Shown here one piece after another: positions 50,244 to 61,830 of a DNA stretch of 64,000 nt; the stretch's first letter is position 1; every line of letters starts with the position of its first letter. The notes below the pieces were generated by a model. That model ran no database searches and was not told the origin of the DNA. It saw only the letters and a program-made list of their open reading frames with translations. The stretch covers positions 1-64,000 of the forward strand of contig BRYA01000212.1 in assembly GCA_030267965.1 (NCBI GenBank), given 5' to 3'. The position numbers were made by a program, and so were the translations under genes. Origin of the DNA: Triparma columacea. Taxonomy: Eukaryota > Sar > Bolidophyceae > Parmales > Triparmaceae.

Positions 50244-51401
50244 TCACTTCTTCTTACCCCTACCATTCTTGCCCTTCTTCCCCTTCTTGCCATTCTTCCC
50301 CGTCGCAACTGCTCCTTCCGCTACTCCCACATCCGCTACTCCCGCCGCCGCTCCTCCCGCCGCCGCTCCCTTCCCTGTCTTGGATCTTTTCTTGACCATT
50401 GCCTCACTCTCCCCCTTTTCGTTCAGTGGTCCCGTGCAAAGCACCTTGTGCTTCTTCCAGTGCTTGAGCTGACACTCCCTCGAGCAGTAAGCGACAGTGC
50501 GGCAGGGACACATTAGGAGCTTGTCACGCTCCTTAGCAGTTAAAGCCTCGCAAACAAAACAGCAGAAGGGACGGCCTTGAAGGTACTGTTTCGTGATGTT
50601 GGTGATTGTAGGATCTCGTTTGGAAGGATGGTATGCATTGAATCTGTCTCTAACTACGTCTGAATCGGGCTTTCCGAGATGAAGAAATGTTGCGAACATC
50701 TTTATTGCGACATCTCTACTAAGCTTAGGGTGTTCTCCTTTGCACGCTTGGAGGCACAAACCAAACACTTGATACACGTCGCTGGTGGTTGGAATAGCAC
50801 CGCGCGTGAGAAACAGCCTGCATATGTCGTGTGCTCCATAACTCATAGCAACATTAAGTGGCGAAACAACATCTCCATAAAGGTCAACCATTATCTTGTT
50901 CACATTTGCTCCATGATCGAGAAGTGCTATGGCCTGATCAATGTGTCCCTCAGTAGAAGCAACCATCAAAAGGCTGTTGTAAACGTTGTATCCTTCCGTC
51001 ACCCCTTCGACTTGTAGGTCCATATTAGGGTCAAGTCCATGTTCTAATAGCAATCTCAAGATTGTTGAATTGTCACTATTCCTCATTGATGTACTTGCGC
51101 CCAAGTACATGGTTTCCTTGTTGTCGAAGCCGGCATCTAAGGTTAGCTTGACCATCTCAATATTACCGTGACGAGAGGCGATTGAGAGGACTGATGCTAT
51201 CGTATTCTCCTCTGAATAAGCGCCTAACAAAACCTCAGGACCATGTTCCTTGACATACCCCTTGATGCGATCCCAGTCTTTGTCTAAAGCCCACTTGAAG
51301 CACAACAGATGATCGTCTGTCAAATCGTCCTTACTAGATACTGTCGCATTTGTGGTCTCTGATGAATTGTGTGACGATGGTATCTCTGATTGTGAATCCA
51401 T
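50244..51401 (-). CDS. Ankyrin-repeat MYND zinc-finger protein, copy 1
   Basis: Intronless, 385 aa, ATG at 51401 (MDSQSEIPSSHNSSETTNAT). Residues 35-240 form four to five ankyrin-type repeats (VLSIASRHGNIEMVKLTLDA, TILRLLLEHGLDPNMD, LLMVASTEGHIDQAIALLDH, PLNVAMSYGAHDICRLFL). A MYND zinc finger follows at about 290-330: CFVC, CPC, YCSREC, then HWKKHKVLC. The second pair is C-x-C where C-x2-C is usual. The tail is low-complexity Gly/Ala then Lys (KNGKKGKKGKNGRGKKK). MYND fingers bind proline-rich peptides, so an adaptor role is likely. Close tandem paralogue at 51694. Confidence 0.9.
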   Translation of the reverse strand: MDSQSEIPSSHNSSETTNATVSSKDDLTDDHLLCFKWALDKDWDRIKGYVKEHGPEVLLGAYSEENTIASVLSIASRHGNIEMVKLTLDAGFDNKETMYLGASTSMRNSDNSTILRLLLEHGLDPNMDLQVEGVTEGYNVYNSLLMVASTEGHIDQAIALLDHGANVNKIMVDLYGDVVSPLNVAMSYGAHDICRLFLTRGAIPTTSDVYQVFGLCLQACKGEHPKLSRDVAIKMFATFLHLGKPDSDVVRDRFNAYHPSKRDPTITNITKQYLQGRPFCCFVCEALTAKERDKLLMCPCRTVAYCSRECQLKHWKKHKVLCTGPLNEKGESEAMVKKRSKTGKGAAAGGAAAGVADVGVAEGAVATGKNGKKGKKGKNGRGKKK

Positions 51402-51693
51402 TTTTGAGCGAGCTTATGCCAAGTGTAAGTTTATAGCGGCAAATTACGATGTGAAACTTATGAACAAAGCCTTCAAGCTACTCCACTTAGGCAGAAATGT
51501 CGTGTAGGTGCTAATATTGGAGTCCACCTCTGAGAAAGTTTCTTCTTGGAAGCAGGAGGGGACAAAATTAGTTGGAGAAATATGAAATTGTTGTTGTTCA
51601 TTCTCACGCTAGTCGCAATAAAAAATAAGCAATTTGATGTACATAGAATTCTGAAAAATTGCTTATAGCCGCCGCATTACTGTATTGTTTCGT

Positions 51694-52839
51694 TCACTTC
51701 TTCTTACCCCTACTATTCTTGCCCTTCTTCCCCTTCTTGCCATTCTTCCCCGTCGCACCTGCTCCTTCCGCTACTCCCCCATCCGCTCCTCCCCCCTTCG
51801 TCCCCTTCCCCGTCTTGGATCTTTTCTTGACCATTGCCTCACTCTCCCCCCTTTCGTTAAGCGGTCCCGTGCATAGCACCCTGTGCTTCTTCCAGTGTTT
51901 GACCTGGCAGTCCTTCGAGCAGTAAGCGACAGTGCGGCAGGGACACATTAGGAGCTTGTCACGCTCCTTGGCAGTTAGAGCCTCGCAAATGAAGCAGCAG
52001 AAGGGACGGCCTTGAAGGTAATGTTTCGTGATGTTGGTGATTGTAGGATCTCGTCTGGAAGGATGGGCTAAATTGAATTGGTCTCGAACTACGTCGGAAT
52101 CGGGCTTTCCGAGATGAAGAAATGTTGTGAACATCTTTATTGCGACATCTCTACTAAGCCTCGGGTGTTCTCCTTTGCACGCGTAGAGGCAATGAAAAAA
52201 ATAAATTTTCACGTCGTTGGTGGTTGGAATAGCACCGCGCGTGAGAAACAGCCTGCATATGTCGTGTGCTCCATAACTCATAGCAACATTAAGTGGTGAA
52301 ACAACATCTCCATAAGGGTCAACCATTGTCTTGTTCACATTTGCTCCATGATCGAGAAGTGCTATGGCCTGATCAATGTGTCCCATAGAACCAGCAATCA
52401 TCAAAAGGCTGTTGTAAACGCTGTGTACTTCCACCAACCCTTCGACTTGTAGGTCCATATTAGGGTCAAGTCCATGTTCTAAGAGCAATATCAAGATTGT
52501 TGAATTGTCACTATTCCTCATTGATGTACTTGCGGCCGCGTACATGGCTTTCTTGTTGTCGAAGCCGGCATCTAAGGTTAGCTTGACCATCTCAACATTA
52601 CCGCCAAGAGAGGCGATTGAGAGGACTGAAACTACCGTATTCTTACCTGGGGAACGAACTCCTAACAAAACCTCAGGACCATGTTCCTTGACATACCCCT
52701 TGACGCGATCCCAGTCGTGCTCATCAGCCCATTGCAAGCACAACAGCTGACCTTCTGTCAAATCGTCCCATCCTTGTACTGTCGCATTTGTGGTCTCTGA
52801 TGAATTGTGTGACGATTCGTCCTCTGATTGTGATTCCAT
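51694..52839 (-). CDS. Ankyrin-repeat MYND zinc-finger protein, copy 2
   Basis: Intronless, 381 aa, ATG at 52839 (MESQSEDESSHNSSETTNAT). Collinear with copy 1 over its whole length, roughly 85-90 percent identical by eye, with the same ankyrin repeats and the same CPC variant of the MYND finger (CFIC, CPC, YCSKDC, HWKKHRVLC). The Gly/Ala tail is shorter. Upstream flanks are also similar (TTTTTGAGCGA, then GTAAGTTTATAGCGGCA), so the promoter was duplicated with the gene. The paralogues differ most near residues 1-60 and 225-245, where selection may have acted. Confidence 0.9.
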   Translation of the reverse strand: MESQSEDESSHNSSETTNATVQGWDDLTEGQLLCLQWADEHDWDRVKGYVKEHGPEVLLGVRSPGKNTVVSVLSIASLGGNVEMVKLTLDAGFDNKKAMYAAASTSMRNSDNSTILILLLEHGLDPNMDLQVEGLVEVHSVYNSLLMIAGSMGHIDQAIALLDHGANVNKTMVDPYGDVVSPLNVAMSYGAHDICRLFLTRGAIPTTNDVKIYFFHCLYACKGEHPRLSRDVAIKMFTTFLHLGKPDSDVVRDQFNLAHPSRRDPTITNITKHYLQGRPFCCFICEALTAKERDKLLMCPCRTVAYCSKDCQVKHWKKHRVLCTGPLNERGESEAMVKKRSKTGKGTKGGGADGGVAEGAGATGKNGKKGKKGKNSRGKKK

Positions 52840-53202
52840 TTTTGAGCGAACCTATCCTGAATGTAAGTTTATAGCGGCAGAAGTGTGTAGGCGGTAATAT
52901 TGGAGTCCACGTGACCAAATTGCCTCAAAACTTCGCAAAAAACAAGGCTTCAGAACTGAAATAAATTAATTCTCCTCCATTTCCCATTTTTTTATCTGCA
53001 TCTTAAAAGCATCTTCATAGCGTCTTTACGCCATCTTTATACCTTCCTTAAAACCCAATTGTGCTATATATTGTGTATTTGACGGTATAGTTGTATAATA
53101 GTGTTGAATAGGCTTCAAGAGGCCCGTTTGTCTCTTCATTCCAACTCTTGCTCGTGGAGGGAGTTTGCATTTGGTGTACATTTTGGTTGATATTTCGCTG
53201 TT
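52840..53202. other. Divergent intergenic region, MYND copy 2 / APC1
   Basis: About 360 bp between divergent starts. The left 60 bp match the upstream flank of MYND copy 1. The remainder is AT-rich and should hold the APC1 promoter. No gene seen. Confidence 0.45.
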
Positions 53203-56200
53203 ATGACACCAATTAATATTCAAATACTTCATTCATGTCCATATTATGAGGCTAGTAGTAGTGATGATGGTAGTGAGGGTAATATGGGGTCAATAATCTC
53301 TCTCACATTATCATCTACGTCATCAATTTATATTGGAGATAATAATACTACTGACGATACAACTGATGATATTACTGATGATACATTCAACACATCAAAC
53401 CCGTCTACACGATCATTAACCCCAACTACAGCAACAACAACAACAACAACAACTACAAACACCAACATAACTGAAACCCTACCCGAGGACTCTCCACCAC
53501 CACCTATTTCACTCCTGTCTGGACTACAATATGGACTACCATCTGGACTACAATCCGGACTACAATCTTCCTTACAATCCTCCTCTTTCAACCCAAACCA
53601 CTCCTCTAACAACCACCTCTCACTACCATTAACTACTGAAGAGGTTCTAACCCTAACAACCAACAACCCACAAAGCAAACAGGACGTCACCCTTCATCAC
53701 TCCCCCTACTCGACAGTATCAATGCCCACATTTAAAGGAGACGAAAATGTGGAACCTAAACGCCACACTGCAGGTCCCATATCCCGCTACTCTCTTCAAA
53801 CTCATCCCAGCCAGAGGGCCAGCAGTGGCAGTGCCGACTTTCAGGTCCAGGCCAAATGGGTGTACTTCTACGACGTCCAGCCCCCCCCCTCCTCCACCTC
53901 CACCTCCACCTCCACCACCCCCTCCTCCTCCCCCTCCTTAACCTACTCCCCAACCTCCCGCTCCCTCTGCATCCTAGAGTCCCCCACCATGCTAAAGGTC
54001 TACCACTCTACCAACGGGAACCACTGGGACGTTCCCCTCCCCTTCGAGTCCAGCGGGATCGAGCAGGGATACAGCTTCGGGGTGTTCATAAAGAGGAAGA
54101 AGGGACTGGAGGACTGCAAGGGGGAGCAAGAGGAAGAGGTGAGAAAATAAGGGAGGAGAGTCAAACGTAGGGGGGGGACAAGGGGCACCACAGAACCGAG
54201 CAAGCCAACTCCCTCCGCTCCTCCACCCCACCCCATCTCCAACCCCCCAGAAGAAACAAGACGATAAAATCTTCAATCTCCCTCCCCCCCCCTCCTACCC
54301 CTCCTCCCCCTCCCCCCCCCCAGACTCGGGCGGGCTCTTCTCCCCCCCCTCGTCAACTCCTCTCCTCCCCCCCCCCCCCCCCGAGCGTACCAACAGGCTA
54401 AGCCTCTCCGCTAGCCCACCCCCCTTCATCGACGGTCCACACCACCCAGCCTTCCCACCCTCTGTATACGTTCCACCCGTATCATCACCCCCACACCCTA
54501 ACCTCGGGCATCCTAGGAATCACCACGGTGTCGACGAGGATGAGGATGAGGAGGAGGATGTAGATCCTGTTCCACTACCTAGTCTCTTTACTCTAAGGCA
54601 TCCTTTAGACGAGTTGAAGCCTGTTGCTGCTTACGTTCTCGTCGACGACGACGGCCATTGTTCCGTCGATGGTTCAAGCATGGACATGGACACGACTTCG
54701 GGATCGTACCAACAGGAACAGACACGCAACCATACACAACCTTACACTCCGGTAACTGGGAAAGACAACGACGACGAAACGGGGGGTCGAGAGGGAGGTT
54801 TCACACCTAACGATAGGGACAGGAGCGCCGTGAGCGGTAGGAGCACAAGGACGGACGTTGCCATGGAGAGGAGCGGGCCTACCCCCCTCCTAACGGACGT
54901 TGACGAGGAGCTTATCTACATACACGGTGAGGATATAACCCGCCCCACCAGCCTCCCCAATTTCGGCCGTGGAGGCACCCACGATGGAGGGGGAGGAGAG
55001 CAAGGTACGGTTGGTATGTGTCCCCCCTTCGCTGTAACCTGGCACGCCTCTAGGCTCCGGCATGGGGTATGGGCGTTACAGGACGTTAGAGAGAGGGAGG
55101 TACCAGACGACCTTGACGTTAACGGTTTAACGGGCAGAGGGGGGGTTAGGGGATTAGGGGAACTTACACAGACGGTTACGAGATGGGGGGAGGAGGGGGA
55201 GGGAGGGAGCTTGGTTGATCAGGCTATATTCAAGGCTACTCTAACACGGAGCCAACCTCTGAGAGCCGTGGGTGGGAGCCTGGGGAGGGAGCCCGGGTTG
55301 GGGATGCCCGGGAGCCATAGCGAGGCGCTTAAGACGGCGCTTGGAGTCGGGGAGGTTGAAGGGGCACTTAATAGCACGGTTACGAGTGAGAAGTCAAGCG
55401 GGAGCGTAGGTGGTAACCTTAACATGGGTGCGACGGGAGGGAGTTTGGATGGGAACAATAATATGCAAGGGAACTATCAGGGGGAGGAGGGGGATAGGAA
55501 CGATGCGGCAGCTGGTAATAATGTCAATACGGCTAACCAACAGGGAGGGAGGAGACAGGAGATATGGGGGGAGGTGAGAAGGAAATCGGTTTGGGGAAAG
55601 GGGAACACTATTTTTAACCAAACAATACTGAGAGGGAGCAAAACGACACGAGCGACGACCTAAAAGGCTAACACTATCACACGAACAACCCCCCCCCCCC
55701 CTCTCCCCTTCACCGTTTCTTTCAGGAGATTCACCCCAACACAAGCATAACCTGCGTTTGGACTGAGAAGAACAGTTCCTCTCCCACCCCCTCTTCCCAC
55801 ACCTTCCTCTCCACCTCCCCCACCACCCTCTCCTCAACATACCCACACCCCATGCTCTGCCTTTTAAGGGAACGGACCTTGACACTACTAGCTTTGGTAC
55901 TAGACCAAGACACGGGGGCGGTATGCGGAGTGGAACACGCGAAGGACGTACCGTGCATTAGCGCGGTGCCGCTGACGACGGAGCAGTCGACGAGGAACGT
56001 GGACGTGCTGGTGCTGACGCCGGAGGGGGAGCTTAACCTTTACAGGGGAACGCACAGGGTGCAGAGGTTCAAACTTGACGTGCCGAGAGCCATCGTCGAG
56101 GACATCAAGTGGGGGGTTGAGGACAGGTTCCACGCATTCTACAAGACCACCCCCAGCTCCCCCACCAAGTGCGTCCGGTGCCGCCTCTCGCTCTCCCTCA

Positions 56201-59200
56201 CCACCGAGTCTCCCCTCTCCGAGACTATCCTTTACGCCCTCTCGACCACCCTCCCCCCGAACCTCTCGACCTCCCTCAGGGCCGACGTCGTGAAGGTCTG
56301 CCAATTTATCAGGAACCCTGCCTCCTTAGTCCCTGGCTTTCAAAGGACTTGGGACGAAAGGCTAATCGAGGACGAGCCTCTCATCGCCGTCTCAGTCGTC
56401 ATCAATGCCATCTACAGGAACTCGTTCGAGCCACCGCTGGAACCCGAGCGGCCGAAGAAGCACCCGGAGACTGCGATGGAAATGCTCCTCAACTCCGAGT
56501 ACCACCTCAACTACACTTCCTCCAACCCTCTCATCTCCTCCTCCATCCTGCGCCTCCACCCCTCCACCTCCCCCCTCCCCAACTCCTCCACCTCCGCCTC
56601 CTCCACGAAGGCTTCCATCCACCTCGCTGTCGCCTCCAACGTCCCGCTGGAGTCCCCCTCAACCTTCAACGTTAAAAACTCCTCCCTCCACATCCCGACC
56701 ATCCTGGACACCCTTCACTTACTTTACGAGGACTCCAAGCTGCTGATGGACAGGTGGAAGTGGCTGGAACCGATGAGCGACCTCCTCAAGACTTTCGCGT
56801 CTTATGGAAGCGAGATGGAGGATTTCCAATCACACTACGAGAACGATTTCCTCCTCTCCCACTCCCCCCCTCAACCCCCTCCCCCCCCCCCCTCCCTGCA
56901 CCTCCGCTCCGCCATCACTACGTTCCCCTCCCCTCCCTCAATAATGACCTGGCTCCGCTCAACCATGGAGAACTCCCCCTCCTCCCCCCCCTTCCCCTCC
57001 ACCCCCCCCTGCGACACTTCGAGGATAATATGTCGCCTTTACTCCATCCTCTTCCACCCAGCCAACACCGACCTCCTCCCCCCTCTCCCCCCTCTCCCCA
57101 ACCCCGCCGAGCGCGTCGTCCTCGCCCTAGTAGACGAGCGTATGTCCTCCTCCTCCCTCCACAACCTCCCCCCCGGTTTAGCCCTCCCTATCCTCGAGGC
57201 GGTACACTCCACGAGGGAGGAACCACCGGAGGGGTGGCCGGCGGAGGCGTACCATTTGATTGGGAGGGAGGACCTGGCGCTCACTCACGCGATATCGGAG
57301 GGCATCATTAAGAAACCTAAACCTACGAAACCGGAAAAGAGATTCCAAGCGTCGCAGTCGAAACACGAGCACGAGTACTCCACCACGGAACCCCCAGTCC
57401 AGCAGGTCACAGACGAAGAGGACATGGAGGACAAAGACGGGCTCGTGCTCGTGACGAAGTACGCTGCAATGCTGTTTAACGAGGACTCCAGGGTCAAGGA
57501 TGTCGCTAAGCTCCTCAGGAGCAGCAGGCCTATGTTCCTCAAAGTCGAACGCCCCCCCGAGGTCTCAGACCACGAGTTCGAGCAGAGGAAGCAGGCAAAA
57601 CTGCTCCTCTTATGTACGAGGGCAATGGCAGCGCCTATTGGCAGGGGCATGTTGACGCTCGGAACTTGCAGTCCTCTGCTAGGGACGAAGCTCCCGATCC
57701 CCGACATCTGCCTCGCTGGTAGGGTCCCGCCGAACAACGCCACGGTCCAGCTCGACACCACCAGCTGCAGCCCCACGATGAAGGCGTGGCCAGACTTTCA
57801 CAACGGGGTAGCGGCGGGACTCAGGCTGACGGGAGCAGCGGACGGGAGGGCCATCAACCGGACCTGGATCGTCTACAACAGGCCCTCTGTTGGCGACAGT
57901 GTCAACTACAGCCACGGAGGGCTCCTCATGGCCCTGGGACTCAGGGGCCACCTGGGCTCCCTCGCAATGACTGACATTTACGAGTACCTGACACAGGGCA
58001 GCGACACGACGACCGTCGGGGTCCTCCTCGGCATGGCGGCGACAAAGCGTGCCACCTGCGACCCCTCCGTCTCCAAGATGCTCTGCCTCCACATTCCCTC
58101 CCTCCTCCCTCCCCCCTTCACCGACATGGACGTGTCGTCGGTGGCGCAGATCGCGGCAGTCGCGGGGGTCGGACTCCTCTACCAGGGCTCCGCGCACAGG
58201 CTAATGACGGAGTTCCTGCTCGGGGAGATCGGGAGGAAGCCCACCAGCGATAGAATCGCAGACAGGGAGGCCTACGTTCTAGCGGCGGGCTTCGCCCTTG
58301 GCATGGTGAACCTCGGGAAGGGCAAAACGGGGGCCTCTGCGGGCCTCCAAGACCTCAAGCTCGAGGAGAGGCTAACGCAGTACCTGCTGGGGGGCAAGGA
58401 CACGCAGGCCAGCAGCTCCTTCAGGGGCGGGGAGGACACCTCACAGAAGTGCTCCAGGATATTTGAGGGAGACAACATTAACATCGACGTTACGTCCCCG
58501 GGTGCCACGATGGCCCTCGGGCTGCTTCATATCAAGAGCGGCAACAAGAACGTAGCCAACAGGCTGTCCCTCCCCCAGACGGCTGCGGAGCTGGACCTCT
58601 GCAGGCCGGACTTCCTCCTCCTCAGAGTTGTCGCGAGGGCCCTGGTGCTCTGGGACCAGGACATCGAGCCGACGAGCGAGTGGGTCCAAAGGCAGATCCC
58701 GGACGTCGTCAGCAGAAACTGGGCTAGGCTGGGCGAGGGGGGCGGTTTCTTCAAGGTGGCCTTCGGAGTCGCCAACATGACCATCGAAGGCCACGGGGTC
58801 GGGGGCCTCGAGGGCGGACCTGAGGGGGGCGTCGGGGGTGGAGTTGACGATAACGTCGACGAGCAGACCGTGAAGCAGGCCTATGTTCACCTCGTCGCTG
58901 GGGCCTGCTTCGCCCTCGGACTTAGGTTCGCTGGAACTGGGAACGTCGAGGCTAAGAAGGTCATCATGAAGGAGGTTCTCATGCTGAAGAAACTCAGGGA
59001 GGACAACGACAGGCAGACCATGGCGAGGAAACCCGCAAAGGCGATGATCGACATGTGTGTCGGGGCCGCGGCTGCGAGCTTGAGCATGGTCATGGCTGGA
59101 ACGGGTGACATTGACACCGTGAAGTTGATCAGGCAGCTGAGGTTGAAGTGCGAGGGGGTCACGTTCGGGACCCACGCCTGCCTAGGCTCGGCCCTCGGGC

Positions 59201-60111
59201 TGCTCTTCCTCGGGGGAGGGAGCTGCACGCTGGGGAGGAGCAACGAGGACATCGCGGCCTTGCTGGTGGCGTTCTACCCTAGATGGCCCATCAGCTCAAC
59301 GGACCACCAGTTCCACCTGCAGGCGCTCAGGCACCTGTACGCCCTGGCGACGGTGGAGAGGAGCGTCGAGTGTGTTGACGTGATAACCGGGAACCCCGTC
59401 TTCGTCCCTGTGGCCTTCAAGGAAGGGGGGCAGGAAAAGAAGGCCATGAGCCCCCTCCTTTTGAAGGAGGGAGTGGAGGATCTGCGGTTGGACACGGACA
59501 GGTACTACCAGGTCAAATTTGGGGGCCCCGGGGGGGTGGACGCTCTGTTGAGGGGCGGGGGGGGGGGGACCATCTATGTGAAGAGAAAGGTGGGTCACCT
59601 AACGTACCAGCAGGACCCTCACGGGTTGAGGAGCTTGAGGCTTGAGGACGGCAGGGGGGGGCTCGAGGAATTCACCGAAGACGCCGACCTCCTCATGTTC
59701 AGCAAGTATTTGTGCAGTGACGGAGACGCCGAGAAGTGGGAGAAGGAAATGCCGGGACTCGGCACCTTCAGCGCGTTCTGCAAGAGGACCCTCCCGCTTG
59801 TCGTGGAGAAGACGGAGGCCCTGCAATTATACTTGCACTTGAGGAGCATGGTGGAGTTGCTTGACAAGACGAGAAACATCCAGGTGGTAGAGAATGTGAA
59901 GATATGCGTCAAGAGTTGCACCGAGGGGGATAGTGATGGGGAAGGAGGGGAAGGGCTTGTGGAAGAAGACTTCTTGCTGCTGCTGGGTGAGAACGTTGAT
60001 ATATTCTTCGAGGGATTGATCGGGATTGAACGGGCCAAACAATTGGAGGGTGGGGCGGCTGCGGGGAACTCTGTAGAGAAGGCGTACCTTTGTTGGAAGG
60101 GGCCAAATTGA
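53203..60111 (+). CDS. APC1: Anaphase-promoting complex subunit 1 (APC1)
   Basis: Three exons: 53203-54138, 54251-55573 and 55726-60111; phase 0 joins, 2214 aa, longer than human APC1 (1944 aa). The extra length is an N-terminal half (to about 750) full of Ser/Thr/Pro, poly-Thr, Pro and Asp/Glu tracts around a degenerate WD40-like region. From about 1480 to 1900 lie the proteasome/cyclosome repeats: SHGGLLMALGLRGHLGSLAM, VGVLLGMAATKRATCDPSVS, IAAVAGVGLLYQGSAHRLMT, LAAGFALGMVNLGKG, VAGACFALGLRFAGTGNVEA, LGSALGLLFLGGG. Near the end, IYVKRKVGHLTYQQDPHG matches the conserved APC1 C-terminal block. APC1 is the largest scaffold of the mitotic ubiquitin ligase APC/C. The stop is 56 bp from the convergent RP2 stop. 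Confidence 0.93.
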
Positions 60112-60167
60112 AAACGTGGAAAGCGTCAATTAAAAATAGCAATTTCACTAGGAAGCACGTTCTAAAT

Positions 60168-61614
60168 CTATTGGTCCTCCTTGAAGAAGCAGAAAATACT
60201 CCTGGCCGGTTCCTCTGCACCTGTCCCCTCGATGGTGCAAAACGAGTCCGGTTCCTGCGTCAAGAGTTGCGTTTGGGTTGTTAAGAATTTAGGGTTTGAC
60301 GAAGCTTTTTGATTTTTTCAGGGCTATATTCTCACCTTCTCGTACAGTCGCTGGAACATAACTTGGAGGTCTTCTGTTGCCGTTTCGGGCTCGAGGCTGA
60401 ACTCCAACGCCAGAATCTCCCTCGCGTTCTTCTGCCCGTTGCACTGCTTCGCTAGCGCCCCGGCCTTCTTCCCAAGGGCAGAGAAGAGCGAGCTAGACTG
60501 CTCCTTCGTCAGGAAGAACTTCCTAGTTCTCACAAGATAACAATTAGGGTTCTTACCACCTCCATTATTCGCCTGCCAGGAGAGCACGGCGTCTCGCGTG
60601 GTCTCAAAGTCTACCTTGTCTGACATGATTGCGAGAAAGCATTTTCGGTTCTCAGCGACGCCCTCCGCTCCTGCGGCCCTGGACTTCCCGTGAGTCAGGG
60701 GCACCGCCGATGCCCCGTGCGAGGCCATCTCTGACGTCTCTGCGTTATCTAGGGCCTTGACGTATTTTTCGTGACAGTCAGACATCATGTCCATGGGTGC
60801 CCAGTTGCGGGAGTTTTTATTCGTGCAACCCGCGGAGGGGGTGAAGTCGTACACCTCAGACCACTAGGTGCGCGTGTATGTGCGTGCACGTGGCTATGTT
60901 AGAGGTTGCGAAGGGGGGTGGGGGCCCGGACGAACAAAGCGTTCTCACCTTGTTGTTCCAAACCGACAACTTGGACTTTTCGAAGTGCTTGGCCATATTG
61001 AAGTAGTGATACTCGTAGCAGCCAATAGTCAAGTTTCTCGATGTCTCGATAATCGGTTCCGTGCTGCGGGAGGAGAGGGAGGAAAATGTTAACCTAATTT
61101 TTTTACATCTGATAAAAGCATCATCTGGGCCCTTCTCACCTCGAGTACAGAAAGAACCTGCAGTCTATGCATTCCCTAGTCCTGAACTGCCCAGCCGCAA
61201 TAACAAAGGTACAGTCCTTGCAGTTGCGGATGAAGGCGGAGCTCTCAATGGGACCGGTCACAAGGGTGCAAGAGGTGCAGTAATCCACCGTTAGGGAGGC
61301 AACCAGGTCCAAGAGGTAGACGCTGCACGACGAGCTACGAGGTGGTTATGCGTAAGATAGAAGTACCCGGTGATTGAATTGTGAGCGCATGCGCGTGAGT
61401 GTCTTTAGTCTCTCTCCCCCCCACCATCTCACCTCTCCTCCATGAGGAATTGTTGACCCTTCATATCCTCCTTAACCAGGGTGACGTCCTTGGAACCGGA
61501 CAGCATGAAATCTTTCATGTCGAGGGACGGGTCCTTTCCAAACGTCAAGGGCTTCTTGGGTGCTGAAGACTTGGGCTTGGGCTTGGGCTTGGGCTTGGAG
61601 TCACAGTTTCCCAT
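60168..61614 (-). CDS. RP2: RP2 (TBCC-domain protein, GAP for ARL3)
   Basis: Five exons: 61433-61614, 61140-61322, 60949-61063, 60336-60863 and 60168-60254; phases join to 364 aa (human RP2 is 350). The N-terminus MGNCDSKPKPKPK carries the Gly2 myristoylation and Cys4 palmitoylation signals of RP2. The TBCC beta-helix (about 60-165) shows VDYCTSCTLVTGPIESSAFI, NCKDCTF and AGQFRTRECIDC, keeping the QFRxR arginine-finger region, then SVWNNKWSEVYDFTPSAG. A C-terminal NDPK-like domain (about 240-335, KCFLAIMSDKVDFETTRDAV, LALEFS) follows. RP2 acts at the ciliary base as GAP for ARL3 in release of lipidated cargo. The last small exon (28 codons, ending FCFFKEDQ) is predicted only from phase and splice sites; otherwise translation stops in the intron after EKVRI. 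Confidence 0.9.
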
Positions 61615-61830
61615 GTTGGCGACGTATTGAGGGGAGGTATGGGGGGGGGGAACGGGTGAAGAATAGGAGCGGAGGGGGCGAGAGAGGGTCGCGCGGCCAA
61701 TTCTTTAGGTTCTGGGTTAGTGAAAGGGGTTTGAAATCAAAATTGGCATCTCGTCGGCATTCGATCTTGGGGACTCTGACCAAAATTGCGGCAAAAAACA
61801 CATTTTTGGAGTTTAGCTGCCTTTCTGGCG

